Origin: an uncultured Roseobacter sp.
GTDB lineage: Bacteria > Pseudomonadota > Alphaproteobacteria > Rhodobacterales > Rhodobacteraceae
Length of the DNA: 64,000 nt
Reading direction: 5' to 3'
NCBI RefSeq assembly: GCF_947499265.1
Contig: NZ_CANMNK010000003.1
Location: 1 to 64,000, forward strand
Positions 8,236 through 15,404 of this stretch are shown one piece after another. Below the pieces are notes generated by a model. The model had not been told where the DNA came from. It did no database searches and worked only from the letters and a program-made list of their open reading frames with translations. The position numbers were made by a program, and so were the translations under genes. How positions within the stretch are numbered: the first letter of the stretch is position 1; the number at the start of each line of letters is the position of its first letter.

Positions 8236-9237
8236 ATGACCATCAGAGTTGGTATCAACGGGTTTGGACGCATCGGACGGTGCACCCTGTCTCACATCGC
8301 AACATCCGGCCGCAACGACATTGATGTCGTCGCCATCAATGCTACGGGCCCGCTGGAAACCTCGGCGCATCTGATCAAATACGATTCCGTGCACGGGCGC
8401 TTCCCCGGCGATGTGATCGTCGGTGCAAATTCACTGGACCTGGGTCGCGGCCCGATCCGGATGATGTCCACCTACGACATGAACGAGCTGGATTGGGACG
8501 GCGTCGACGTGGTGCTGGAATGCACCGGCAAATTCAACGACGGTGACAAGGCCAAAACCCACATCGACCGTGGTGCCAAGCGAGTGCTGATCTCCGCTCC
8601 GGCCAAGCGCGTGGACCGGACCATCGTCTACGGTGTCAACCACCGCGATCTGCTGCCCTCTGATGCGGTGGTCTCCAACGGCTCCTGCACCACCAACTGT
8701 CTGGCACCGCTGGCCAAGGTGATGGATGAGGCCATCGGGATCGAACGCGGGATCATGACCACGATCCACTCCTACACCGGCGATCAGCCGACGCTGGACC
8801 GTCGCCATGATGACCTCTATCGCGCCCGCGCGGCCGCCATGGCGATCATCCCAACCTCCACCGGTGCCGCCAAGGCTTTGGGCGAAGTGCTGCCAAACCT
8901 GGCGGGCAAGCTCGACGGGACAGCCATGCGGGTGCCGACGCCCAATGTCTCCGCCGTTGATCTGACATTTGAGGCACCGCGCGACGTGACGGTAGAAGAA
9001 GTCAACGCTGCATTGGAGGCCGCTGCATCCGGCGCGATGGCGCGGGTGATGGGCTATGATGCCGAGGCCAAGGTCTCCATCGACTTCAACCACACCGAAC
9101 AAAGCTGCATTGTCGCGCCGGAACAGACCAAGGTTGTCGGCGGCCGCACCGTGCGCGTTCTCGCATGGTACGACAATGAATGGGCCTTCTCTGCCCGGAT
9201 GGCAGATGTCGCCGTCAGCATGGGGCATCTCGGTTGA
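8236..9237 (+). CDS. gap: Glyceraldehyde-3-phosphate dehydrogenase, GapB-like (probably NADP-using)
   Basis: A 333-residue type I GAPDH. N-terminal Rossmann motif GINGFGRIGR, catalytic Cys151 in SNGSCTTNC, general base His178 in TTIHSYTGDQ, and the C-terminal YDNEWAFS. The residue after VVAIN (position 36) is Ala, where NAD-specific enzymes have Asp; together with SAHLIKYDSVHGRF this resembles Bacillus GapB, an NADP-preferring gluconeogenic enzyme. The second copy at 9537 keeps Asp36. The gene is followed by its own terminator, so the two gap genes are separate transcription units. Assignment to GAPDH is certain; cofactor use is inferred. Confidence 0.95.
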   Translation: MTIRVGINGFGRIGRCTLSHIATSGRNDIDVVAINATGPLETSAHLIKYDSVHGRFPGDVIVGANSLDLGRGPIRMMSTYDMNELDWDGVDVVLECTGKFNDGDKAKTHIDRGAKRVLISAPAKRVDRTIVYGVNHRDLLPSDAVVSNGSCTTNCLAPLAKVMDEAIGIERGIMTTIHSYTGDQPTLDRRHDDLYRARAAAMAIIPTSTGAAKALGEVLPNLAGKLDGTAMRVPTPNVSAVDLTFEAPRDVTVEEVNAALEAAASGAMARVMGYDAEAKVSIDFNHTEQSCIVAPEQTKVVGGRTVRVLAWYDNEWAFSARMADVAVSMGHLG

Positions 9238-9286
9238 TCGCACAGGTGCTTGCGGGCGCCTGAACAGGCTGTCATACCCTCACATG

Positions 9287-9318
9287 AAACCGACCGCTGA
9301 AACAGTCGGTCGGTTTTT
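9287..9318 (+). terminator. Intrinsic terminator of gap1
   Basis: AAACCGACCG pairs with CGGTCGGTTT (10 bp), with an inner CTG/CAG pairing, followed by TT. It separates gap1 from the small membrane gene and gap2. Confidence 0.88.
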
Positions 9319-9353
9319 CGCAATGCGACAAGGGTGGCAGGGAACAAGGCGTC

Positions 9354-9497
9354 ATGACCAATAGCATCGCAATCGCGCTTGGGCTGCTCCTGGTTTGTCT
9401 GGCGGTCGTGGACGTCTTCATCTTTGGCACAGAGCATCTTGTTTTTCTTGGAAAAAAGCTGTTTGAGTTGATCGAATGGCTCGCCTTCTGGCGATAA
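9354..9497 (+). CDS. 47-residue membrane protein between the two gap genes
   Basis: Reads MTNSIAIALGLLLVCLAVVD and continues FIFGTEHLVFLGKKLFELIE to a WLAFWR end before TAA (two pieces of one 47-residue chain). There is one N-terminal membrane helix (about residues 4-24), then an amphipathic Lys/Glu helix with an aromatic C-terminus. AAGG lies just before the ATG at 9354. The stop is 39 bases before gap2, in the same direction and after the gap1 terminator, so it likely shares a transcript with gap2. Similar small proteins next to gap are, as I recall, common in Rhodobacteraceae, which argues for a real gene; function unknown. Confidence 0.7.
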   Translation: MTNSIAIALGLLLVCLAVVDVFIFGTEHLVFLGKKLFELIEWLAFWR

Positions 9498-9536
9498 GGC
9501 GTAGTTCAGCCACAGGCGGGATTTGGAAGACATCGG

Positions 9537-10538
9537 ATGACACTCAGGCTTGGTATAAATGGGTTTGGCCGCATCGGGCGGACGGTACTGCGCGTGCTGA
9601 TGGAAAGCGCGCGCGACGACATGCAGGTGGTGGCGATCAACGACCCCGCCCCGGCAGAGACGCTGGCGCATCTCTTTGAATTCGACTCGGTGCACGGCCC
9701 CTATCGCGGCCCGCTGAGCTATACCGACGCAGGGCTGGACCTCGGCTATGGCGCCATTCACATGACGTCGGTGCCGGACCCCGAGATGATCACCTGGCCG
9801 GATCTGGACATCGTTCTGGAATGCAGCGGGCGCTTCACCGATCCCGTGCGCGCCCGCACGCACCTGCGGCGCGGCGCACGTAGGGTGCTCTTATCGGCAC
9901 CCGCTAAGGGGGCTGCAAAAACCATCATCCGAGGCGTGAACGACGATTTGATCCTGGCGGATGATCGGCTGATCTCCAACGGCTCCTGCACCACCAATTG
10001 TCTCGTGCCCATCGTGAAGGTCCTGCACGACGCCTTCACGATCAAACGCGGGATGATGACCACGGTGCATTGTTATACCAGCAATCAGAGCCTGCATGAC
10101 GCGCCGCACACCGATCTCTACCGTGCGCGAGCGGCGGCACAGTCGATGATCCCCACAACAACCGGAGCCGCGCAAACCTTGGGCGAAGTGCTGCCCGAGA
10201 TGGTCGGGCGGATCACCGGTCAGGCGATCCGCGTGCCCGTGCTCAACGTCTCCTGCATTGACTTATCGGTCGAGGTCGCCTCGGCAACGGATGTGGATGC
10301 GGTCAACGCCGCTTTTCGTGCCGCGGCACGAGGCCCGCTTGCCGGGATTGTTGCAACCACCGACCGGAAACTGGTGTCCTCCGACCTCAAGCAGGCCGCC
10401 GCCAGCGCCACTTTCGCCGAAGATCAGACCCGCGTGCAGGATGGCACCTGGGTGCGGGTGCTGGCCTGGTATGACAATGAATGGGGATTTTCCAACCGGC
10501 TGCTCGACACCGCCCGCCGGATGGGCGACCTGCTCTAG
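9537..10538 (+). CDS. gap: Glyceraldehyde-3-phosphate dehydrogenase, second copy (NAD-type)
   Basis: A 333-residue type I GAPDH aligned without gaps to the copy at 8236 through the catalytic region: Cys151 in SNGSCTTNC and His178 in TTVHCYTSNQ. Asp36 (VVAINDPAPAETLAH) is the residue that selects NAD, unlike Ala36 in the first copy, so this is the likelier glycolytic enzyme. GGAAGA lies 7 bases before the ATG. Its TAG stop overlaps the convergent coaD stop (shared CTAG). The pair gives the cell two divergent GAPDHs, probably for opposite flux directions. Confidence 0.95.
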   Translation: MTLRLGINGFGRIGRTVLRVLMESARDDMQVVAINDPAPAETLAHLFEFDSVHGPYRGPLSYTDAGLDLGYGAIHMTSVPDPEMITWPDLDIVLECSGRFTDPVRARTHLRRGARRVLLSAPAKGAAKTIIRGVNDDLILADDRLISNGSCTTNCLVPIVKVLHDAFTIKRGMMTTVHCYTSNQSLHDAPHTDLYRARAAAQSMIPTTTGAAQTLGEVLPEMVGRITGQAIRVPVLNVSCIDLSVEVASATDVDAVNAAFRAAARGPLAGIVATTDRKLVSSDLKQAAASATFAEDQTRVQDGTWVRVLAWYDNEWGFSNRLLDTARRMGDLL

Positions 10539-11032
10539 GCTTTGCCCAGACGCGCCAGCAATTGCGAATTTACCCGTGGGGTGACGAATTTGCTGATGTC
10601 CCCGTCCAGCCGGGCAATCTCTTTGACCAGCTTGCTGGCAATGGCCTGATGCTGGGCTTCGGCCATCAAAAACACGGTTTCAATCCCATCATCCAGCTGC
10701 CGGTTCATGCCAACCATCTGATATTCGTATTCAAAATCCGCCACGGCCCGCAGACCCCGCACAATGATCTGCGCGTCCACATCGCGGGCGCAGTCGATCA
10801 GCAGATTTTCAAAGGGATGCACGAGGATCTCGACCCCCGTCTGCGTGGCCAGGGCGGCGCATTCGGCCTCGACCATCTCCACCCGCTCTTCGAGGTCAAA
10901 CATCGGGCCCTTGTCACGATTGATGGCAACGCCGATGACCAATCGGTCAACCAGCACGCAGGCCCGGCGAATGATATCAAGATGGCCCAAAGTGATCGGA
11001 TCAAATGTGCCGGGATAGAGGCCAACGCGCAT
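10535..11032 (-). CDS. coaD: Pantetheine-phosphate adenylyltransferase
   Basis: A 165-residue CoaD of normal length: the nucleotidyltransferase motif GLYPGTFDPITLGHLDIIRR at the N-terminus (T/HxGH-type), then IIVRGLRAVADFEYEYQMVGMNR near residues 90-113 and the C-terminal SSK-like ASKLVKEIARL. It makes dephospho-CoA from 4'-phosphopantetheine and ATP, the penultimate step of coenzyme A synthesis. It is convergent with gap2; the stop codons overlap in CTAG. The CBS gene lies 86 bases upstream on the same strand. Confidence 0.96.
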   Translation of the reverse strand: MRVGLYPGTFDPITLGHLDIIRRACVLVDRLVIGVAINRDKGPMFDLEERVEMVEAECAALATQTGVEILVHPFENLLIDCARDVDAQIIVRGLRAVADFEYEYQMVGMNRQLDDGIETVFLMAEAQHQAIASKLVKEIARLDGDISKFVTPRVNSQLLARLGKA

Positions 11033-11118
11033 GTGGTCTCTCCTGTCGTGAGTATTGCGGTGAAACGATCACTTTGATCCCGGGATTGCAAGCCTTTTGA
11101 CAATGCCGCGGGAACGGA

Positions 11119-11553
11119 TCAGTGGCCCATGATCATGCCTTCGAGGGCGTCTTTTTCCATCGCCAGTTCCATCAGCTTGGCCTTGACCACGTCGCCCAGC
11201 GAAATCACGCCAATCAGGCCGCCACCGCTCAACACAGGCATATGCCGAAACCGACCATCGGTCATCTTTTGCAGGACCGCATCGGCGGCGTCATCCTGGC
11301 TGCAGGTCACAAGTTTGGTGGTCATCAGTGTCTCCACCGTATGCGTCAGACACCCGGCCCCCCGGGCGCCGATCTCGCGTACGATGTCGCGCTCGGACAG
11401 AATGCCGTCCGCCGTGGCCCCGTCACGCGATACAACCACCGTACCAATACGCTTTTCCGAGAGTATTCTGGCCGCCTCGGCGATTGATAATGTGGGGGAA
11501 ACCGTCACAACGTCTTGCAGCGATTTGGTTTTCAGGATCTGGGACACCAACAT
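11119..11553 (-). CDS. CBS-domain protein
   Basis: A 144-residue protein consisting of two CBS motifs in tandem (about residues 8-65 and 76-130). Typical segments are AARILSEKRIGTVVVSRDG with ILSERDIVREIG, and VLQKMTDGRFRHMPVLSGGG with VISLGDVVKAKL. Stand-alone CBS pairs bind adenosine nucleotides and act as energy sensors; no partner domain is present, so the target is unknown. It is upstream of coaD in the same direction, but the 86-base gap and coaD's own start signal make a shared transcript only possible. Confidence 0.88.
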   Translation of the reverse strand: MLVSQILKTKSLQDVVTVSPTLSIAEAARILSEKRIGTVVVSRDGATADGILSERDIVREIGARGAGCLTHTVETLMTTKLVTCSQDDAADAVLQKMTDGRFRHMPVLSGGGLIGVISLGDVVKAKLMELAMEKDALEGMIMGH

Positions 11554-11613
11554 GTCGGACCTCCTTGCAACGTGTTGAACACCTCTCCAGCGTCACCGCA
11601 AAGCGGCATCAAG

Positions 11614-12510
11614 TCAAGCCAGCGCTTCCAATCTTGCAACTTCTGCGCGCAGGCGCGCGCTCAGGGCTTCGGCGAAACGGCTCAACCTCGGGTTACGCCG
11701 GTCATCCGCATGCCGGATCAGGTAGAAGGCGCGCTTGAGGCTGATCTGATCGGTGAGGATGCGGCGCACGCCAGGCATCGCGGGCACCGAGAAATCATGC
11801 GCGATGCCCACCCCACCCCCCTGCCGGATCCAGTTGATCTGCACCGAGACCGAATTGGACGCCAGCGGCACGCGTTTGATCCCCAAATCGCTCAGATAAT
11901 CGAGCTCCCGGTCGAAAATCATATCCGGGATATAGCCGACCAGCCGGTGCTGGCCGAGATCATCGATGTTCTGAATGGGCGGGTGCCCTGCCAGATAGCT
12001 CTCTGAGGCGGCGAGGTGGAGATGGTAGTCGGACACCTTCTGCACAACCAGACGCCCCGCTGTGGGCGCGCTCACCGCGATGGCCATATCCGCCTCGCGC
12101 CGCGACAGGTTGAACACCCGCGGCAGGGCCACGATCTGAATGTCGAGATCCGGGTTTTCGTCCGAAATCGCGGCGCAAACCTGTGGCAACAGGTAATTCG
12201 CACTGCCATCCGGCGCGCCAATCCTGATCTGCCCGGACAGCTGGTCACTTTGCGCGGGCAGTTCAGCAATGGCGCTGCGCATGGCACGCTCCGCCGTCTC
12301 GGCGCGCGACAGCAGCGAGGCCCCGGCATCGGTCAGCGTATAGCCCTGCGGCGATTTGGCGAAGAGCGTGGCCTGCAGGGTGGCCTCCAACCGTTGCATG
12401 CGGCGCCCGACAGTCGCCGGATCGAGCCGCAGCACCTTGCCCGCGCCTGACAGGGTTTCTTCGCGCGCGACGGCAAGAAACAAACGCAGATCATCCCAAT
12501 TCGTTTGCAA
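11614..12510 (-). CDS. LysR-family transcriptional regulator
   Basis: A 298-residue LysR-type protein. The N-terminal winged helix covers WDDLRLFLAVAREETLSGAG and then LDPATVGRRMQRLEATL, followed by the effector-binding domain (GQIRIGAPDGSANYLLPQV onward). I place the start at TTG 12510, because GGGAG lies 9 bases before it and the helix begins immediately after; the in-frame ATG 87 bases upstream would add a strange Arg/Trp leader. The gene is divergent from mmsA with a 234-base gap, so control of mmsA and valine catabolism is a reasonable inference. The inducer is unknown. Confidence 0.85.
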   Translation of the reverse strand: MQTNWDDLRLFLAVAREETLSGAGKVLRLDPATVGRRMQRLEATLQATLFAKSPQGYTLTDAGASLLSRAETAERAMRSAIAELPAQSDQLSGQIRIGAPDGSANYLLPQVCAAISDENPDLDIQIVALPRVFNLSRREADMAIAVSAPTAGRLVVQKVSDYHLHLAASESYLAGHPPIQNIDDLGQHRLVGYIPDMIFDRELDYLSDLGIKRVPLASNSVSVQINWIRQGGGVGIAHDFSVPAMPGVRRILTDQISLKRAFYLIRHADDRRNPRLSRFAEALSARLRAEVARLEALA

Positions 12511-12744
12511 ACCGTCGATCTCCCAGTTGCGCCGCTGGCCGTGTCTGTCGCGCGTCAGAAGTCTGAGACGCCACCGGAACAACAGCAAACCCTGCAAAAA
12601 CGCAAAATAACTTTGCCACCTTGCCCCTTTCGCCTTGGTTTTTGCAAGACTATCATCACCCCAATCGCGTTTTCAAAGGTCGGTGCACAGACAAGGGCCT
12701 GCGCACCGGCGCTACAACAACAGTCCTGCAACTCGGAGAGATTG

Positions 12745-14244
12745 ATGCAAGAACTCACCCACTACCTGAACGGTCAGCATGTCAAAGGCACATCCGGTCG
12801 TTTTGCTGATGTCATGAACCCGGCCACCGGCGAGGTGCAGGCCCAATGCCCGCTGGCCTCCAAGGCCGAGGTGGAACAAGCTGTCGCCTATGCCGCCGCG
12901 GCGCAGCCTGCCTGGGCCGCAGTCAACCCGCAGCGCCGCGCCCGCGTCATGATGAAATTCGTGGACCTGCTGAACCGGGACATGGACAAACTGGCCGAAG
13001 CGCTCAGCCGTGAGCATGGCAAGACCCTGCCTGACGCGGCGGGCGACGTGCAGCGCGGATTGGAGGTGGTGGAATACTGCATCGGCGCACCGCAGCTGCT
13101 GAAAGGTGAATACACCGACAGCGCGGGCCCCGGCATCGACATGTATTCGATGCGCCAGGCGCTTGGGGTGACCGCAGGCATCACGCCCTTCAACTTCCCT
13201 GCCATGATCCCGATGTGGATGTTTGCGCCCGCCATCGCCTGCGGCAATGCCTTCATCCTGAAACCCTCCGAGCGGGACCCTTCCGTGCCCCTGATGCTGG
13301 CGGAACTGATGGAAGAAGCCGGTCTGCCCAAGGGGGTCCTGCAGGTGGTCAATGGCGACAAGGAAGCGGTCGATGCCATCCTCTATGATCAGGTGATCCA
13401 GTCCATCGGCTTTGTCGGCTCTACGCCCATTGCCGAATACATCTACGGCACCGGCTGCGCGCAGGGCAAACGTGTGCAATGTTTCGGCGGCGCCAAGAAC
13501 CACATGATCGTCATGCCTGATGCCAATATGGATCAGGCGGCGGATGCGCTGGTCGGCGCAGGCTATGGGGCTGCCGGGGAGCGTTGCATGGCCATTTCGG
13601 TTGCGGTTCCGGTTGGCGATGAAACGGCGGACCGTCTGATCGAAAAGCTGGTCCCGCGCATCGAAAAGCTAAAGGTCGGCCCCTATACCGCGGGCAAGGA
13701 TGTGGACTATGGCCCGGTGGTCACCGCTGCGGCCAAGGCCAATATCGAGCGCTTGGTGCAGACCGGGATCGATCAGGGCGCCAAGCTGGTCGTTGATGGC
13801 CGTGATTTCAACCTTCAGGGCTATGAGGACGGGTTCTTTATCGGGCCACATCTTTTTGACAATGTGACCAAGGACATGGACATCTACAAACACGAGATCT
13901 TTGGCCCCGTCCTGTCGACCGTCCGCGCGCAAAGCTATGAAGAGGCGCTGGGGCTGGCGATGGACCACGAATACGGCAATGGCACCGCGATCTTCACCCG
14001 CGACGGCGACGCGGCGCGTGATTTCGCCAACCGGGTCAACGTCGGTATGGTCGGGGTGAATGTGCCGATCCCGGTGCCGCTCGCCTACCATACCTTCGGC
14101 GGCTGGAAGAAGTCGGTGTTTGGCGATCTGAACCAGCACGGGCCGGACGCCTTCAAGTTCTATACGCGCACAAAAACGATCACATCGCGCTGGCCATCAG
14201 GCATCAAGGAAGGCGGCGAATTCTCCATTCCCGTGATGGAGTAA
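12745..14244 (+). CDS. mmsA: CoA-acylating methylmalonate-semialdehyde dehydrogenase
   Basis: A 499-residue aldehyde dehydrogenase with MmsA-specific features: GVTAGITPFNFPAMIPMWMF near residue 137, GSTPIAEYIY, the cofactor-site GGAKNHMIVMPDA, and catalytic Cys in GAAGERCMAISVAV near residue 284. It oxidises methylmalonate semialdehyde to propionyl-CoA (and malonate semialdehyde to acetyl-CoA) at the end of valine, thymine and inositol breakdown. GGAGAG lies 5 bases before ATG 12745; longer in-frame starts have no signal. It is divergent from the LysR gene and closed by a terminator. Confidence 0.95.
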   Translation: MQELTHYLNGQHVKGTSGRFADVMNPATGEVQAQCPLASKAEVEQAVAYAAAAQPAWAAVNPQRRARVMMKFVDLLNRDMDKLAEALSREHGKTLPDAAGDVQRGLEVVEYCIGAPQLLKGEYTDSAGPGIDMYSMRQALGVTAGITPFNFPAMIPMWMFAPAIACGNAFILKPSERDPSVPLMLAELMEEAGLPKGVLQVVNGDKEAVDAILYDQVIQSIGFVGSTPIAEYIYGTGCAQGKRVQCFGGAKNHMIVMPDANMDQAADALVGAGYGAAGERCMAISVAVPVGDETADRLIEKLVPRIEKLKVGPYTAGKDVDYGPVVTAAAKANIERLVQTGIDQGAKLVVDGRDFNLQGYEDGFFIGPHLFDNVTKDMDIYKHEIFGPVLSTVRAQSYEEALGLAMDHEYGNGTAIFTRDGDAARDFANRVNVGMVGVNVPIPVPLAYHTFGGWKKSVFGDLNQHGPDAFKFYTRTKTITSRWPSGIKEGGEFSIPVME

Positions 14245-14275
14245 GCGCGCCGTCAGTGCGTCGAGACACAAAGCG

Positions 14276-14304
14276 AAAGCGGCTCTGAAAAGAGCCGCTT
14301 TTTT
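14276..14304 (+). terminator. Intrinsic terminator of mmsA, probably bidirectional
   Basis: AAAGCGGCTCT and AGAGCCGCTTT form a stem around GAAA, followed by TTTTT on the plus side and preceded by GAAA on the other. It lies between mmsA and the convergent VPLPA-CTERM gene. Confidence 0.9.
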
Positions 14305-14329
14305 ATTGTCCAGACTTTCGAACGGGTGC

Positions 14330-15028
14330 TCAGGCCGCTTTCTTGCGACGGCGCATCCCGACAAGACCACCAACACCGGCCAGGAGCATCCAGCCCGCTG
14401 CCGGCAGCGGCACCGCACTTACTTTTTCAATCTCCGCATTAATGATCAGGCGGCTGGTGCCATGCTCATCTGTCCGCCATTTGGTCTTGCCATTCTTCTG
14501 ACGCAGCGCACCATCCCCGTCGAGGGAGACAGAGAAGCTTTTCAGCGTGATCCCTTTTCCGAGCACGAAGGGCAATGCCAGATCAAAATCGTCGAATTGC
14601 GTGATCACGGCCAGATCGCTGGGATCGCTTGCGTTGTTGTTGGAGGTGTCGATCTTCAGCTTGACCGTATCATTTGTCGTCTGGTCCAGCGGATCGTCCA
14701 GGTCCAGCTGCAGATTTGCAAAGACACGGAACAGATCGTCAAAATTATACCAGGTCGCGTTGAACCATTCCAGCGCGCCAATCTGGTAGGAATTGGTGCC
14801 CGACTGGAGGCTGTGGCTGAACGAATAGTCCAAAATCTCCATCGTGCTTTTTCCGGGGCGACCCCATGCGATGCTGGAGGTTCCGATGCCCGTCAGCGAG
14901 CCGGAGCCATCAAATCCATTGGCCCGCAGAAAGGTGCCGCTGGTGCCGCCAGAAAACGTCGCCGCCTGGGCGGCCCCCGTCAAGAATGTCACAGCAGTCA
15001 AGCCAATTACTAAATGCTTAATACTCAT
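14330..15028 (-). CDS. VPLPA-CTERM sorting-signal protein, exported
   Basis: A 232-residue exported protein: signal peptide (KHLVIGLTAVTFLTGAAQA) and a C-terminal tripartite sorting tail, VPLPAAGWMLLAGVGGLVGM then RRRKKAA. That tail (VPLPA motif, membrane helix, basic cluster) defines the VPLPA-CTERM signal recognised by an exosortase of the XrtD type in Rhodobacterales. The mature part is rich in Ser, Thr, Asp and Asn with beta-strand-like repeats and has no enzymatic motif. Start ATG 15028 follows AGAGGCG; a longer frame upstream has no signal. It sits antisense between mmsA and the fused hydrolase-dehydrogenase gene and so splits the valine genes. No exosortase is in the window. Confidence 0.75.
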   Translation of the reverse strand: MSIKHLVIGLTAVTFLTGAAQAATFSGGTSGTFLRANGFDGSGSLTGIGTSSIAWGRPGKSTMEILDYSFSHSLQSGTNSYQIGALEWFNATWYNFDDLFRVFANLQLDLDDPLDQTTNDTVKLKIDTSNNNASDPSDLAVITQFDDFDLALPFVLGKGITLKSFSVSLDGDGALRQKNGKTKWRTDEHGTSRLIINAEIEKVSAVPLPAAGWMLLAGVGGLVGMRRRKKAA

Positions 15029-15404
15029 TTTCAAACGCCTCTTTATCAAAAAAACTGCGTGACATTCTGGGGCACTCAATACGCCACTGACTACGGAAGC
15101 ATGTCTAACATGAGCGGATTTCCGCTGCAATTGATTTTCCTAAAATTTTCTATTTTTGACTTTTTGTCATTTTTCATCAGATAGATGCACGAAGACGCCA
15201 GCACTAGAAAGGATTACTTTCAGAGGTGTCACAAGCATATCGGCGAAAATCCACGCAGATTAAGAATCCTTTTGATGCCCTTTTCGGCAGCCAACAGCCC
15301 GGCGATTTCCGGATGCGCCACGCAGGCCCTGCACCGGAAGAAATCTGGCACAGCGGGTCTTCATTCGGTTGCTGTAGCCAAAGCGCTCCCGTATTGAAAC
15401 GGAT
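15029..15404. other. Intergenic region with two divergent promoters expected
   Basis: 376 bases between the VPLPA-CTERM start and the fused valine gene. It is AT-richer than its surroundings near 15120-15190 (TTTTTGACTTTTTGTC). No hairpin-plus-U terminator, RNA gene or convincing reading frame is seen; short frames here lack ribosome-binding sites. Confidence 0.5.

Noticed and set aside
10535-10538. Overlapping stop codons of gap2 and coaD as a regulatory signal
   Set aside because: A shared CTAG between convergent genes is an economical arrangement without evidence of function.
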